DNA of 64,000 nt from Sphingobacterium sp. FBM7-1 (GTDB lineage: Bacteria > Bacteroidota > Bacteroidia > Sphingobacteriales > Sphingobacteriaceae): assembly GCF_020687765.1 (NCBI RefSeq), contig NZ_JAJEWJ010000006.1, positions 62,001 through 126,000 on the forward strand, read 5' to 3'. Within the stretch, counting starts at the first letter, position 1; each line of letters begins with the position of its first letter. Shown one piece after another: positions 27,222 through 34,924 of this stretch. The notes beneath the pieces are model-generated. The model was not told the origin of the DNA and searched no databases. It saw nothing but the letters and a program-made list of their open reading frames with translations. The translations under genes and the position numbers were made by a program.

Positions 27222-28277
27222 ATGAGTGAAAAACTAAAGATAGGTATTACCGTAGGGGATGTAAATGGCATCGGATTAGAAGTGATTATTAAATCGTTGA
27301 TGGATAATCGGGTGTTGGAGTATTTTACACCCATTGTGTATGGTAATACCAAAGTGGCTTCATTCCACCGAAAAGCGATTGGGGTACAGGATTTCAGTTT
27401 TAATGTTATCCAGCATCCCGATCAGGCCAATCCTAAACGTGCCAATATGGTTAATTGTTGGCAGGAAGACGTGAAGATTACCTTAGGTGAACAAAACGAA
27501 ATCGGGGGGAAATATGCCTTTCTATCCTTGGAGCGAGCGGCGGAAGACCTCCGTAATGGCAAACTCGACGCATTAGTGACAGCACCTATTAATAAACACA
27601 ATATACAACAAGATGGTTTCCATTTTCCGGGGCATACCGAATACCTGCAGTCTAAAATGGAAGCATCCGATGTTTTGATGTTTATGATCGCGGATGAACT
27701 TCGTATAGGTGTCGTAACGGGACATATTCCTGTAAAAGATATTGCCGGATCAATAACCGCTGAGGCTATTTTGCAGAAATTACGGATGATGAATGAAAGC
27801 CTGAAGAAAGATTTTTGGATAGAGAAGCCGAAGATTGCTGTTCTCGGATTAAATCCCCATGCGGGCGATAATGGATTAATTGGTACCGAAGATGAAAAGA
27901 TTATCGCTCCAGCTATTCAAAAAGCAAAAGAAGAAGGGATTTTCTGTTTCGGACCGTATCCTGCTGATGGATTTTTTGCCAGCGATACCTATACCAAATT
28001 TGATGGTGTATTGGCCATGTATCACGATCAGGGCCTCATCCCGTTCAAGCATATTGCATCACGTAAGGGCGTAAATTATACGGCAGGACTACCGATTGTT
28101 CGTACTTCGCCGGATCATGGAACAGGCTATGACATTGCGGGGAAAAACTTGGCTTCCCACGAGTCGTTCCTAGAAGCTGTTTTTTCTGCGGTGCATATCG
28201 TGAAACGTCGCCGGGAGCAGGGAGAGCTTGTAGCTAATCCGTTGCCGTTCCGCAGGCTCTCAAAAGATAGGGATTAG
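27222..28277 (+). CDS. pdxA: 4-hydroxythreonine-4-phosphate dehydrogenase
   Basis: 351 residues from ATG 27222 (MSEKLKIGITVGDVNGIGLE, the conserved PdxA start). Oxidises 4-phosphohydroxy-L-threonine in the DXP-dependent pyridoxal phosphate route. The three metal-binding histidines are in VVTGHIPVKD, LNPHAGDNG and YHDQGLIPFKH; LVTAPINKHNIQQDGFHFPG, followed by HTE, is also family-specific. Divergent from rsmA. Confidence 0.97.
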   Translation: MSEKLKIGITVGDVNGIGLEVIIKSLMDNRVLEYFTPIVYGNTKVASFHRKAIGVQDFSFNVIQHPDQANPKRANMVNCWQEDVKITLGEQNEIGGKYAFLSLERAAEDLRNGKLDALVTAPINKHNIQQDGFHFPGHTEYLQSKMEASDVLMFMIADELRIGVVTGHIPVKDIAGSITAEAILQKLRMMNESLKKDFWIEKPKIAVLGLNPHAGDNGLIGTEDEKIIAPAIQKAKEEGIFCFGPYPADGFFASDTYTKFDGVLAMYHDQGLIPFKHIASRKGVNYTAGLPIVRTSPDHGTGYDIAGKNLASHESFLEAVFSAVHIVKRRREQGELVANPLPFRRLSKDRD

Positions 28278-28301
28278 CCTTTGTAAAAAGTTTTTCTGTA
28301 T

Positions 28302-28461
28302 GCAACTTTTTTAGAAATAAGTTGCGCAAAAAGGCGCCGCTTCGGATGTTTTGCATGAGGGATAGTACGCGGAATGAATGTGTACAGTTGTAAAACATCA
28401 GGAGGCGACCTTGAAGGCGAAGGAAGGGATCATGCAACTGTAGAAATACCAGTTTTTCTAC
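28302..28461. other. pdxA-cca spacer with overlapping inverted repeats (possible structured RNA)
   Basis: The 236-base gap holds no convincing gene. It contains a 7-bp hairpin (28302-28308/28319-28325). Two 8-bp helices are arranged as an H-type pseudoknot: 28345-28352 with 28392-28399, and 28383-28390 with 28435-28442. An alternative 8-bp pairing (28351-28358 with 28430-28437) would compete with both. A last hairpin lies at 28440-28446/28455-28461. On the other strand, or as DNA, the same repeats could be protein sites. Individual helices are short, so chance is not excluded. Confidence 0.35.
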
Positions 28462-28490
28462 GAAATAATCTGTATTTTTGCCGCCTGTAG
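28374..28490 (+). CDS. Possible 38-residue small ORF before cca
   Basis: ATG at 28374 to TAG at 28488-28490 encodes MNVYSCKTSGGDLEGEGRDH and 18 more residues ending FLRNNLYFCRL. It has no motif I recognise, and the putative cca -7 element lies within its 3' end, which argues against it. Included because the spacer is otherwise unexplained; it could equally be a chance reading frame over a noncoding RNA. Confidence 0.15.
   Translation: MNVYSCKTSGGDLEGEGRDHATVEIPVFLRNNLYFCRL
28473..28480 (+). promoter_or_regulatory. -7 promoter element for cca
   Basis: TATTTTTG is an exact TAnnTTTG match 33 bases before the ATG at 28514. A TTG-start version of cca at 28478 would lie inside it and is rejected. 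Confidence 0.45.
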
Positions 28491-28513
28491 GCCTGGAGCC
28501 TAGAGAAGAAGCT

Positions 28514-29932
28514 ATGCGAGAAAACTTACAACATCCTATTTTTCAAATCATCGGAGATTTAGCGGATAAAGAAAAGGTCGAATGTTACGTCGTGGGCGGA
28601 TACGTTCGTGATCGTGTCATGCAGCGACCCTTTAATAATGACGTGGATTTGGTGGTTATTGGGAGTGGGATTGATTTTGCGGCTAAGCTAGGCGATACGA
28701 TAGGCGCCAATGTGACGGTTTACAAGAGCTTTGGAACAGCCATGTTGGTGCACGATGGTATCCACCTTGAATTTGTGGGAGCGCGAAAAGAGTCTTATCG
28801 TTCCGATTCCCGAAAGCCTATTGTGGAAGACGGTACGCTGGAAGATGATCAAAACCGCCGTGATTTTACGGTAAATGCCATGGCGTATTGCTTAAATGCT
28901 GATCGTTTCGGCGAACTCGTTGACCCTTTCGGCGGGCTGGAAGATATGCAGAACCGCGTTATCCGTACCCCTTTGGATCCGAATATCACTTTTTCGGACG
29001 ATCCGCTTCGTATGATGCGTGCCATTCGCTTTGCCACCCAACTAAACTTTAAGATTGACGTAAAAGCAATTCAGGCAATTGTAGAGAATGCGGAACGCAT
29101 AAAAATTATTTCCCGGGAGCGCATTACAGATGAACTCAATAAAATCATCTTGGCGACCAAGCCGTCTGTGGGTTTTCGTTATCTATTCGATACGGGGCTG
29201 CTGAAAATTATTTTTCCGGCTATGTATAATCTACAGGGGGTTGATGTAATCGACGGGCGGGCGCATAAGGACAATTTTTACCATACGCTGGAGGTGCTCG
29301 ACAATGTAGCCTCTTTGTCAGACGATTTATGGCTACGATGGGCAGCGATCATGCACGATATCGCAAAACCAGCTACGAAACGTTTTGATAAGCGGGTGGG
29401 CTGGACTTTTCACGGGCATGAAGATCGAGGTGCGCGCATGGTGCCCAAGCTATTTGCGGAATTAAAGCTCCCTCTTCATGACAAAATGAAGTTCGTCCAA
29501 AAATTGGTGCAATTGCATCTTCGCCCTATTGTTTTAGCGCAAGACATCGTTACAGACTCCGCTGTGCGTCGGTTGTTGTATGAAGCGGGTGATGATATCG
29601 ATGCCCTCATGCTACTTTGCCATGCGGATGTGACGACGAAGAACGAATTTAAGAAGAAGAAATACCGTAATAATTTTGAACTCGTCAAACAAAAGCTAAA
29701 AGACGTAGAAGAGCGCGATAAAATCCGTAATTGGCAGCCTCCGGTAACTGGGGAGGATATCATGGCACTTTTCGAAATAGGGCCTGGCCGCGTTGTTGGT
29801 TCTATCAAAAGCGCGGTACGTGAGGCTATTTTGGAAGGAGAGATTCCTAACTCACGAAAGGAAGCGTTGGCATTCATTTTGAATTACGGTAAAGCGTTAG
29901 GTCTGTCGGCCAAAACGGATGTGGCACTTTAA
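28514..29932 (+). CDS. cca: CCA tRNA nucleotidyltransferase with HD domain
   Basis: 472 residues from ATG 28514. Adds or repairs the 3' CCA of tRNA. The nucleotidyltransferase head has VVGGYVRDRVMQRPFNNDVD (GGxVRD then DxD metal site), RRDFTVNAMAY, and DPLRMMRAIRFATQL. An HD phosphohydrolase-like domain follows (AAIMHDIAKP and FHGHEDRGA). This head-plus-HD layout is the common Bacteroidota form. It begins a tRNA-related run with miaA two genes downstream. Confidence 0.95.
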   Translation: MRENLQHPIFQIIGDLADKEKVECYVVGGYVRDRVMQRPFNNDVDLVVIGSGIDFAAKLGDTIGANVTVYKSFGTAMLVHDGIHLEFVGARKESYRSDSRKPIVEDGTLEDDQNRRDFTVNAMAYCLNADRFGELVDPFGGLEDMQNRVIRTPLDPNITFSDDPLRMMRAIRFATQLNFKIDVKAIQAIVENAERIKIISRERITDELNKIILATKPSVGFRYLFDTGLLKIIFPAMYNLQGVDVIDGRAHKDNFYHTLEVLDNVASLSDDLWLRWAAIMHDIAKPATKRFDKRVGWTFHGHEDRGARMVPKLFAELKLPLHDKMKFVQKLVQLHLRPIVLAQDIVTDSAVRRLLYEAGDDIDALMLLCHADVTTKNEFKKKKYRNNFELVKQKLKDVEERDKIRNWQPPVTGEDIMALFEIGPGRVVGSIKSAVREAILEGEIPNSRKEALAFILNYGKALGLSAKTDVAL

Positions 29933-29996
29933 TTTTTTAAAAATTATTGTAATTTTAACTTTTGTATAAACGAGAAATTAAACGATACGATTAAGC

Positions 29997-30584
29997 ATGG
30001 CTATTTACAGGTTTCGAGTGACTTTTGAAGACTATGAGGATATATATCGCGAAATAGATATGCCTTCAAAAGCGACATTTTTAGAGTTGCATCAGGCTAT
30101 CCATCATGCCACGGGATATGTTGCGGATGTGTCATCTTCTTTTTATGTAAGTAATGACCAATGGAAGAAGGGAACAGAGATTGCTTATCTCCCTACGGAA
30201 CGAAAGAAGAGCAACGGAGTATTGGAAGTGGATGGCATTCGTTTGAGTAAATTTATTGATGACCCCCATCAAAAATTTTATTATATCTATAATTTTGATC
30301 GTCCTTATGATTTTCATGTAGAGCTGATCAAAATTTTAAAAGAGGAGGAAGGTAAAGCGTATCCTTCGATCTTTAGAGCTATTGGTACAGTGCCTAAGCT
30401 TGTTGCTGCTGCAGATTTTCCTTTGTCTACAATAGATGACGAAGATGACGATGAAGATGATCTACCTACAGACGAAACAGAATATGGCGTAGATGAAGAT
30501 GAAGATTTTGATTTATTTGATGATGACGAGGAAGAGGGCGGCGAAGAAAGCGAGGGAGCAAGTGGGGTGGAAGACGAGTATTAA
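29997..30584 (+). CDS. PRiA4b ORF3-like domain protein with acidic tail
   Basis: 195 residues. Residues 1-~135 (MAIYRFRVTFEDYEDIYREI, followed by ATFLELHQAIHHATG, and YYIYNFDRPYDFHVELIKIL) match the PRiA4_ORF3 family, named from a plasmid ORF and also labelled an IS1096 passenger protein. Residues ~145-195 are almost wholly Asp/Glu. Nothing mobile surrounds it: it sits between cca and miaA, and its TAA shares a base with the miaA ATG (TAATG), implying translational coupling. Its function is unknown; a tRNA-linked role is inference from context. Confidence 0.75.
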   Translation: MAIYRFRVTFEDYEDIYREIDMPSKATFLELHQAIHHATGYVADVSSSFYVSNDQWKKGTEIAYLPTERKKSNGVLEVDGIRLSKFIDDPHQKFYYIYNFDRPYDFHVELIKILKEEEGKAYPSIFRAIGTVPKLVAAADFPLSTIDDEDDDEDDLPTDETEYGVDEDEDFDLFDDDEEEGGEESEGASGVEDEY

Positions 30585-31483
30585 TGGCTACTAAGAGAAA
30601 GCGGTTAATCGTGGTGGTCGGACCTACCGCCGTGGGAAAGACAGCTATGGGTATCGCTTTAGCTAAACATTTTAATACGGAGATCATCTCGGCAGATTCT
30701 AGACAGTTTTATAGAGAAATGTCTATCGGAACCGCTAAACCTAATGCCGACGAACTTGCGGAAGTAAAGCATCATTTTATTGATACACACAGCATTGAGG
30801 AAGAATATTCTGCCGGGGATTTCGAAAGAGATGTTTTGTTATTATTGCAGACACTATTTGAAAAGCACGATGTTGTGATTATGGTGGGCGGCTCGGGTTT
30901 ATTTGTACGGGCGGTCTGTGAAGGGTTGGATAATCTCCCGAAGGCGCCCGTTGCGGTGCGCGACCGTCTAAATAGTATCTTTGAGCGGGAGGGATTAGCT
31001 CCCCTGCAGCGACAACTTCAGGAAGTCGATCCTCATTATTATAACGATGCCGATATACATAATCCGCAGCGGGTCATACGCGCTTTGGAAGTGTATGAAG
31101 CCACTGGTAAACCTTTTTCTTCCTACCGCGTGCGGGAAACTATTGCTCGGCCCTTTGAAATTGTTACGATCGGATTGCATACTGAACGATCAAAGCTGTA
31201 TGAGCGCATCAACTTGCGTGTCGACATGATGGTTGAAGAGGGGTTGGTAGATGAAGTACGTTCGTTGTTGTCCTACCGGAATAAACCCGCCTTGCTAACG
31301 GTGGGTTATGCTGAAATATTTGATTTTATTGATGGGAAAGTGACCCTGGAGGAAGCCATTTCTCGTGTCAAACAGAACTCCCGACGCTATGCCAAGAGAC
31401 AAATTACCTGGTTTAAGAAATATGGAAATACGGTATGGTTTGAACCGGAAGAGCGCGAGCGAATAATAAATTTTTTAACGTAG
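30584..31483 (+). CDS. miaA: tRNA dimethylallyltransferase
   Basis: 299 residues; isopentenylates A37 of tRNAs reading UNN codons. The P-loop is GPTAVGKT (13-20). Family motifs ISADSRQFYREMSIGTAKP, GGSGLFVRAVCEGLD, PQRVIRALEVYEATGKPFSS, and a C-terminal RVKQNSRRYAKRQITWFKK are all present. The start codon overlaps the preceding stop by one base. The stop codon is embedded in the following terminator. Confidence 0.97.
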   Translation: MATKRKRLIVVVGPTAVGKTAMGIALAKHFNTEIISADSRQFYREMSIGTAKPNADELAEVKHHFIDTHSIEEEYSAGDFERDVLLLLQTLFEKHDVVIMVGGSGLFVRAVCEGLDNLPKAPVAVRDRLNSIFEREGLAPLQRQLQEVDPHYYNDADIHNPQRVIRALEVYEATGKPFSSYRVRETIARPFEIVTIGLHTERSKLYERINLRVDMMVEEGLVDEVRSLLSYRNKPALLTVGYAEIFDFIDGKVTLEEAISRVKQNSRRYAKRQITWFKKYGNTVWFEPEERERIINFLT

Positions 31484-31506
31484 GACCTTCGTCCTACGTT
31501 AAAAAA
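31471..31506. terminator. Bidirectional intrinsic terminator between miaA and ilvE
   Basis: A 16-bp perfect stem including flanking T/A tracts (31471-31486 with 31491-31506) closes the CTTC tetraloop. The miaA stop lies in the left arm. Convergent genes on both sides (ilvE stops at 31516) make a two-way role likely. Confidence 0.85.
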
Positions 31507-31515
31507 ACTTTAACA

Positions 31516-32583
31516 CTATATAATAAAGTTCCACCCGAACGGATCGGCTATTTTGCCGTATCGTAGCTGGTTTAGATAAGCTAATACTTTGTTGGAAAAA
31601 TCACGTCCTTCTACCGGAGGTAACTCGTAATCCTGTCCGTCGTAGCCGATTCTCGAGATGTGCGTAACGGTCGCTGCAGTACCGGCAGCAAAAGCCTCTG
31701 ATACGCGGCCATGCTTAATTCCGTCGATCAATTCTTCCACGGAGACTTTACGCTGTTCGGCTTTGTACCCCCATTTTTCGGCAAGTTCCATGATGGTACG
31801 GCGGGTAACTCCGTGTAAAATGGTATCGCCATGCGGCGTTATGATGGAGTCACCGATGCGGAAAATCAAATTGGCGGTACCCGCTTCTTCGATATATTTA
31901 TGCTCTTTAGCATCGGTCCACATAATTTGATCATAGCCTTCGTCGTTTGCAAGCTGCGTAGGGTATAGCGATAAAGCATAATTTCCAGCATTTTTGGAGA
32001 ACCCTACTCCGCCCTCTGCTGCTCGTGTATAATGTGTCTCTACTTTTAGACTGATCGGTTTGCTATAATAAGCACCTACCGGACAGGTAATGATTGCAAA
32101 GGTGTAGGATTTGGATGGATGAACGCCTAACGCGGCTTCAGTGGCAAACATAAATGGACGGATATACAAAGACGTACCTTCCTGAGAGGGAACCCAGTTG
32201 CGGTCTACATCCAATAAGGTTTTTAGTCCGTCCAAAAAGATTTCTTCGGGAACTTCGGGCATTTGGAGACGCTTTGCTGATGTGTTAAAACGTTCCCAGT
32301 TTTTTTCAGGACGGAAAATGCTGATTGTATCGTCTGCAAATTTATAGCCTTTAATCCCTTCAAAAATAGCTTGACCATAATGCAAAGCAGATGTCGATGG
32401 ATTGACGGTAAAGTTTCCATAAGGGACGACTGCCACATCTTGCCACGCGCCGTCATCGTATGTGGCGACTAACATGTGGTCGGACATGATAGCACCAAAC
32501 TTTAAATTGTTGAAATCTACTTGCGAGAGTCTTGATTCTTTCGTTGGCTCTACGCGAATGGAATAGGTATTCGTATCGCTCAT
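31516..32583 (-). CDS. ilvE: Branched-chain amino acid aminotransferase
   Basis: 355 residues from the ATG at 32581-32583; a GTG one codon upstream lies in the adjoining palindrome. PLP fold-type IV enzyme for the last step of Leu, Ile and Val synthesis or first step of breakdown. The PLP lysine is in GVGFSKNAGNYALSLYPTQL. EEAGTANLIF and the SEAFAAGTAATVTHI segment match the long (BCAT-type) IlvE class. A 21-base inverted repeat abuts the start codon. Confidence 0.96.
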   Translation of the reverse strand: MSDTNTYSIRVEPTKESRLSQVDFNNLKFGAIMSDHMLVATYDDGAWQDVAVVPYGNFTVNPSTSALHYGQAIFEGIKGYKFADDTISIFRPEKNWERFNTSAKRLQMPEVPEEIFLDGLKTLLDVDRNWVPSQEGTSLYIRPFMFATEAALGVHPSKSYTFAIITCPVGAYYSKPISLKVETHYTRAAEGGVGFSKNAGNYALSLYPTQLANDEGYDQIMWTDAKEHKYIEEAGTANLIFRIGDSIITPHGDTILHGVTRRTIMELAEKWGYKAEQRKVSVEELIDGIKHGRVSEAFAAGTAATVTHISRIGYDGQDYELPPVEGRDFSNKVLAYLNQLRYGKIADPFGWNFII

Positions 32584-32604
32584 CACATTAAAAATTTTAA
32601 TGTG
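32584..32604 (-). repeat. 21-base perfect inverted repeat abutting the ilvE start codon
   Basis: Arms CACATTAAAA (32584-32593) and TTTTAATGTG (32595-32604) with a single central A. As RNA it folds into about 8 bp ending directly at the ATG, and could block initiation. As DNA it could be a dimeric operator. No family assignment is possible by eye. Confidence 0.6.
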
Positions 32605-32633
32605 TGCAATTTAGGAAAAAAGTACGAATATAA

Positions 32634-34148
32634 TTAGGTATTCATTATTTTCAACAGCGCGTCGAGATAGGTCCTTTCATTTGCTAGGCGCGGAACCTTA
32701 TTCTGCCCGCCAAGTTTTCCTCGGCTTTTCATCCATTTATAAAAGGTGTCCTTTTCTGCTTGGTGGATAATCGGAAAGGTTAAGGCCAAGTCTCTGAAAC
32801 GTTTGGCGTCGTAATCGGAATTTATTTCTCGTAACGTTTTATCTAAGGTGTTGCAAAACGCCTGAAAATCTCCAGGTTCTTTTTCGAATTCAACAATCCA
32901 TTCGTGCGCCCCGGCTTTACCGTCCTTAAAATAAACGGGGCCAGCAGTATAATCGCGGATAATAGCATCTGTTGCGCGACAAGCGATCTGCAGCGCGTGT
33001 TCGGCATTGTCCACAATCAACTCTTCTCCAAAGGTGTTGATGTAGTGTTTTGTACGGCCTGATATTTGAAAACGGTAGGGCGATAAAGAGGTGAATTTGA
33101 TGGTATCTCCGATTTTATACCGCCATAAGCCCGCATTTGTCGATATGATCAGCGCATAGTTTTTGCCAATCTCGACTTCGTCTAAACGCAAGGTTTTAGG
33201 ATGCTCCTCCAAGGCATGCTCCATGGGAAGAAACTCATAATAGATACCGTAATCCAACATGAGTAAGAGGTCCTCCGAATTGGATTGATCCTGTAAACCA
33301 AAATAGCCTTCCGAAGCATTATAGTTTTCAAGATAATACATGTCCTCCGACGGAATTAATTGTTTGAATAAGTCTCGGTACGGTTTAAAACTTACGCCAC
33401 CATGTCCATAAAAAGATAAGTTGGGCCATACTTCGAGGAGGTTACTTTTTCCTGTAATATCCAGAACCCGTTTTGCCATAACAATATTCCAGGTCGGTAC
33501 ACCGGCTAAACTGGTTACATTCTCTTTAATCGTAATCTGGGCAATTTGTTCGATTTTCTCTTCAAAATTCGGATTTAGCGTCACTTCTAAATTGGGTGTG
33601 CGTTTAAATTCGGCCCAAAAAGGAAGGTTGCGGATCAGAATAGAGGATAAGTCTCCGTAGTAGGAGTCGGGACTAAAGTTATTGATTTGAGAAGATCCCC
33701 CGATCACAACAGACTTCCCTGTGAAGACTTTGTTTTCCGGCCGATTGTGGCAGTAAATGGAAAGCATGTCTTTTCCGCCTTGATAATGGCAATCCTCTAA
33801 TGCTTCCATACTGACCGGGATAAACTTAGAACGATCGGATGTGGTACCTGATGATTTAGCAAACCATTTAATATCAGAAGGCCATATTAGGTTTTGTTCG
33901 CCTTTTATCATCCGGTCGACATATCCTTTTATGTCGTCGTAATCCTGAATAGGGACGCGTTCTTTATATTCCTCTGGAGTAAGGATACTGTTATAGCCGT
34001 ATTTTTTCCCCCATTCGGTTGCTTCCGCAGTAGAAATTAAGCTTTGAAACCATTCTTCCTGTACATCATGGGGATATTTCATGAAAAGCTCAATCTGATG
34101 AATGCGCTTTTTCATTATCCATGTGAAAAGAGAATTTAGTAATGCCAT
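32634..34148 (-). CDS. GH3-family acyl-adenylate/amino-acid ligase-like protein
   Basis: 504 residues, full-length for the plant GH3 (auxin/jasmonate-amido synthetase) fold. Nucleotide motifs: SSGTTS at residues 99-104 (in WFAKSSGTTSDRSKFIPVS), NYNASEGYFGLQ, and LWRYKIGD (the YRxGD-type motif III). FYGHGGVSFKPYRDLF is a further family segment. Plant homologues adenylate a carboxylic acid and conjugate it to an amino acid. The bacterial substrate is unknown. Placed between ilvE and lptB on the same strand, 50 bases after one and 24 before the other. Confidence 0.85.
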   Translation of the reverse strand: MALLNSLFTWIMKKRIHQIELFMKYPHDVQEEWFQSLISTAEATEWGKKYGYNSILTPEEYKERVPIQDYDDIKGYVDRMIKGEQNLIWPSDIKWFAKSSGTTSDRSKFIPVSMEALEDCHYQGGKDMLSIYCHNRPENKVFTGKSVVIGGSSQINNFSPDSYYGDLSSILIRNLPFWAEFKRTPNLEVTLNPNFEEKIEQIAQITIKENVTSLAGVPTWNIVMAKRVLDITGKSNLLEVWPNLSFYGHGGVSFKPYRDLFKQLIPSEDMYYLENYNASEGYFGLQDQSNSEDLLLMLDYGIYYEFLPMEHALEEHPKTLRLDEVEIGKNYALIISTNAGLWRYKIGDTIKFTSLSPYRFQISGRTKHYINTFGEELIVDNAEHALQIACRATDAIIRDYTAGPVYFKDGKAGAHEWIVEFEKEPGDFQAFCNTLDKTLREINSDYDAKRFRDLALTFPIIHQAEKDTFYKWMKSRGKLGGQNKVPRLANERTYLDALLKIMNT

Positions 34149-34172
34149 GTATAAAGGTACTGCTGGTTGGTT

Positions 34173-34907
34173 TTATAGTTTTTTTCTTCTCAGCTCAAAA
34201 TGGCGCCCTAGATAGAATTTGCGGGCTAATTCATTGTCCGCAATTTCTTCCGGCGTTCCGGTCAGCATAATTTTACCCTCTGTCAGTAAATAGGCACGAT
34301 CGGTGATAGACAACGTCTCCTGTACGTTGTGGTCGGTGATTAGTACGCCTATGTTTTTTCGTTTAAGCTTGGATACGATCGTCTGTATTTCTTCCACGGC
34401 GATAGGGTCTACGCCCGCAAATGGTTCGTCTAATAGAATAAAGTTAGGATTTGCTGCCAATGCCCGTGCAATCTCTGTACGGCGCCTTTCTCCTCCCGAT
34501 AAAAGATCTCCTCGGTTTTTTCGAACACGGTGTAAGCTGAACTCCGTTAATAATTCTTCTAATTTTTCTAGACGCTCTTCTTTATTTTTATAATGTATCT
34601 CTAAGACAGCGAGGATATTGTTTTCTACCGACAACTTTCGAAATACCGAGGCTTCTTGTGCGAGGTAACCGATTCCTTTTTGGGCGCGCTGAAACATTGC
34701 GTCCTGGGTAATTTCCTGATCGTCCAGAAAAACATGTCCATCGTTTGGTTTAATCAATCCCACAATCATGTAAAAGGAGGTCGTTTTTCCGGCGCCATTG
34801 GGCCCTAATAACCCCACAATTTCTCCCTGTTCAACATGAAAAGATACATCGTTAACAACGGTTCGTTGTTTATATTTTTTGACCAGATGTTCTGCCTTTA
34901 AAATCAT
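34173..34907 (-). CDS. lptB: LPS export ABC transporter ATPase LptB
   Basis: 244 residues from ATG 34907; the longer frame to 34976 would overlap recJ and adds no homology. Walker [10 protein letters not shown] (35-43), ABC signature LSGGERRR, Walker [14 protein letters not shown] and switch histidine [12 protein letters not shown] are present. ATPase of the LptBFG complex that extracts lipopolysaccharide from the inner membrane. lptF/G/C are not in the window. Confidence 0.95.
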   Translation of the reverse strand: MILKAEHLVKKYKQRTVVNDVSFHVEQGEIVGLLGPNGAGKTTSFYMIVGLIKPNDGHVFLDDQEITQDAMFQRAQKGIGYLAQEASVFRKLSVENNILAVLEIHYKNKEERLEKLEELLTEFSLHRVRKNRGDLLSGGERRRTEIARALAANPNFILLDEPFAGVDPIAVEEIQTIVSKLKRKNIGVLITDHNVQETLSITDRAYLLTEGKIMLTGTPEEIADNELARKFYLGRHFELRRKKL

Positions 34908-34924
34908 TTCATTACAAATATATT

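Noticed and set aside
28234..28437. Minus-strand open frame covering the pdxA end and the spacer
   Set aside because: Overlaps conserved PdxA C-terminus antisense; no homology-like features.
29997..30584. Mobile-element interpretation of the PRiA4_ORF3-like gene
   Set aside because: No transposase, terminal repeats or target duplication nearby; it is coupled to miaA.
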